From contig JBFMHF010000002.1 in NCBI GenBank assembly GCA_040752975.1, positions 1 through 64,000 of the forward strand: a stretch of 64,000 nt of DNA, in the 5' to 3' direction. The translations under genes and the position numbers were made by a program. Position 1 is the first letter of the stretch; every line of letters starts with the position of its first letter. The notes beneath the pieces are model-generated. The model ran no database searches. It saw nothing but the letters and a program-made list of their open reading frames with translations, and was not told the DNA's origin. Source of the DNA: JADLDB01 sp040752975 (GTDB lineage: Bacteria > Myxococcota > Myxococcia > Myxococcales > Myxococcaceae). Of this stretch, positions 63,075-64,000 are shown in pieces.

Positions 63075-64000
63075 ATGTCGTATGCGACCGGCGGGCAGTA
63101 CTCGGGCTACTTCCGAACAACGGGATGCGGCACACCAAGCCTGCCGGCGTGCCTCTTCCAGACAAACCCCCTCGGATCCTACGCGGTCGCCAGTTCAGGC
63201 ATCCGTACCGACGCCGAGGGGTACAGCCACGGACTCTGGGTCTCCGCGAAGGACGGCGCTGCACTCAAAGCCTTCGCCAACGGCTATTGGGAGCCGGTGG
63301 TGTCCGTCGAGGCTTTGCAGTCGAGCACCTACGGCGGGATTGGACTCAACGTGCGGGGCCGGTCTGGGTATGGGTACGCCGGCTACATCCAGAACGTCAC
63401 GGGGACGAACGGCTTGTACGTCGGTGCGGCCCCCGGAACCTTCAACACCAGCCTCTACGTTTCGGGCAACGCGTTGGTTTCGGGCACGCTCTTCGCTTCG
63501 ACAAAGAACTTCCGGATCGACCACCCCCAGTTCCCCGATTCGAAGTACCTGCAGCATTCGGTCATCGAATCCGACGGCTACAAGGTCCAGTACGATGGCA
63601 ACGTCGTGTTGGACTCCAAGGGTGAGGGGAGCGTCACGCTGCCCGGGTACGTCGAACTCGTGGGCAGGGACTTCCGGTATCAGCTCACGCCCATCGGCTC
63701 GGCCGCTTCCGTCTACGTCGCCAGCGAGTTGAGCGGTGGCCGGTTCACCATCGCGGGAGGCCGAGCAGGCCAGAAGGTCAGCTGGAGCTTGACCGGCATC
63801 CGCAAGGACCCGGCGGCCGTCGCCGAGCCACTCGTCGTCGAGCAGGCGAAACCTCCAGAGAGGCAGGGGCGATATCTGCGGCCTGAGCTCTACGGGCAGC
63901 CAGCCTCGTTGAGCGAGGCGGCAGAAGCGACGGCGACTCGGACACCTCCCGCCGCCGACTCGGGCAAGACATTCGGGGCCGCACAGCTGAATCCGCCCGT
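63075..64000 (+). CDS. 3' part of the frameshifted surface protein, open at the right edge
   Basis: This frame is open from before the ATG at 63075 to the window end (308 codons seen). The first 140 residues are Gly/Tyr/Ser-rich repeats (YASGYFR-like, GYGYAGYIQNVTGTNG) like phage-tail-collar or surface-fibre sequences. Then comes a domain reading KNFRIDHPQFPDSKYLQHSV, LPGYVELVGRDFRYQLTPIG and VSWSLTGIRKDPAAVAE. I know this as a conserved C-terminal domain of large secreted proteins in several phyla, of unknown function. It is followed by a disordered Ala/Pro-rich part and no stop is reached. Confidence 0.65.
   Translation, partial: MSYATGGQYSGYFRTTGCGTPSLPACLFQTNPLGSYAVASSGIRTDAEGYSHGLWVSAKDGAALKAFANGYWEPVVSVEALQSSTYGGIGLNVRGRSGYGYAGYIQNVTGTNGLYVGAAPGTFNTSLYVSGNALVSGTLFASTKNFRIDHPQFPDSKYLQHSVIESDGYKVQYDGNVVLDSKGEGSVTLPGYVELVGRDFRYQLTPIGSAASVYVASELSGGRFTIAGGRAGQKVSWSLTGIRKDPAAVAEPLVVEQAKPPERQGRYLRPELYGQPASLSEAAEATATRTPPAADSGKTFGAAQLNPP

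Overview
This is a GC-rich chromosomal segment from a myxobacterium (Myxococcota, probably of the Myxococcus/Cystobacter type). The basis is the gene content: MYXO-CTERM surface tails (Gly-Cys, hydrophobic helix, Arg run), a TolQ-TolR-TolR triad matching the gliding-motor genes aglR-aglQ-aglS, many lipoproteins with adhesin-like domains, TPR proteins, and strong third-position GC bias. I see no rRNA, tRNA or CRISPR array.

Layout. 0-4.3 kb: engB and a tetraheme cytochrome (minus), then coaE, an extended SDR and two MaoC-fold proteins (plus). 4.3-12.7 kb: a tight minus-strand run hslV-hslU-argD-J/TPR protein-dnaK-TPR protein with a nine-copy FAMP motif. 12.8-14.8 kb: a seven-repeat FG-GAP lipoprotein. 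15.4-26.2 kb: a long minus-strand run pgeF, CpoB-like lipoprotein, LysM protein, dprA, aglRQS-like motor genes, trmFO, TolB-like lipoprotein, xerC and smr. 26.2-32 kb: a diguanylate cyclase with a periplasmic c-heme motif, rlmE, small secreted and zinc-ribbon proteins, and an M6-like protease. 32-44.3 kb: an acyl-CoA dehydrogenase, then three large exported proteins; one, of 2,042 residues, is two MYXO-CTERM proteins fused in frame. 44.6-50.5 kb: a membrane MutS-like ATPase, CNNM/CorC protein, TPR protein, CapA-like protein and Cys-rich lipoprotein. 50.6-59.5 kb: a small basic protein, prfA-prmC-murA, zinc-ribbon protein, discoidin-like protein, a four-repeat lipoprotein, and nadA with a zinc-ribbon protein and a methyltransferase. 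59.5-64 kb: a Cys-cluster exported peptide, a GT-C-like membrane protein, a decayed SMUBP2-type helicase gene with an internal inversion, and a frameshifted surface protein running off the right edge.

How the genes relate. The hslV-to-TPR run looks like one protein-quality unit with argD embedded. The pgeF-to-smr run joins envelope functions (PgeF, LysM, CpoB-like, TolQ/R-like, TolB-like) to DNA and tRNA functions (DprA, TrmFO, XerC). The prfA-prmC-murA run is a housekeeping set.

The most notable observations are the in-frame fusion of two surface proteins, the helicase pseudogene whose Walker A segment is inverted in place, the lipoprotein gene with no ordinary start codon, the FAMP-repeat protein beside Hsp70, the Tol-like composition around aglRQS, and the heme-motif diguanylate cyclase. 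All family assignments come from reading translated sequence by eye; no database search was run.
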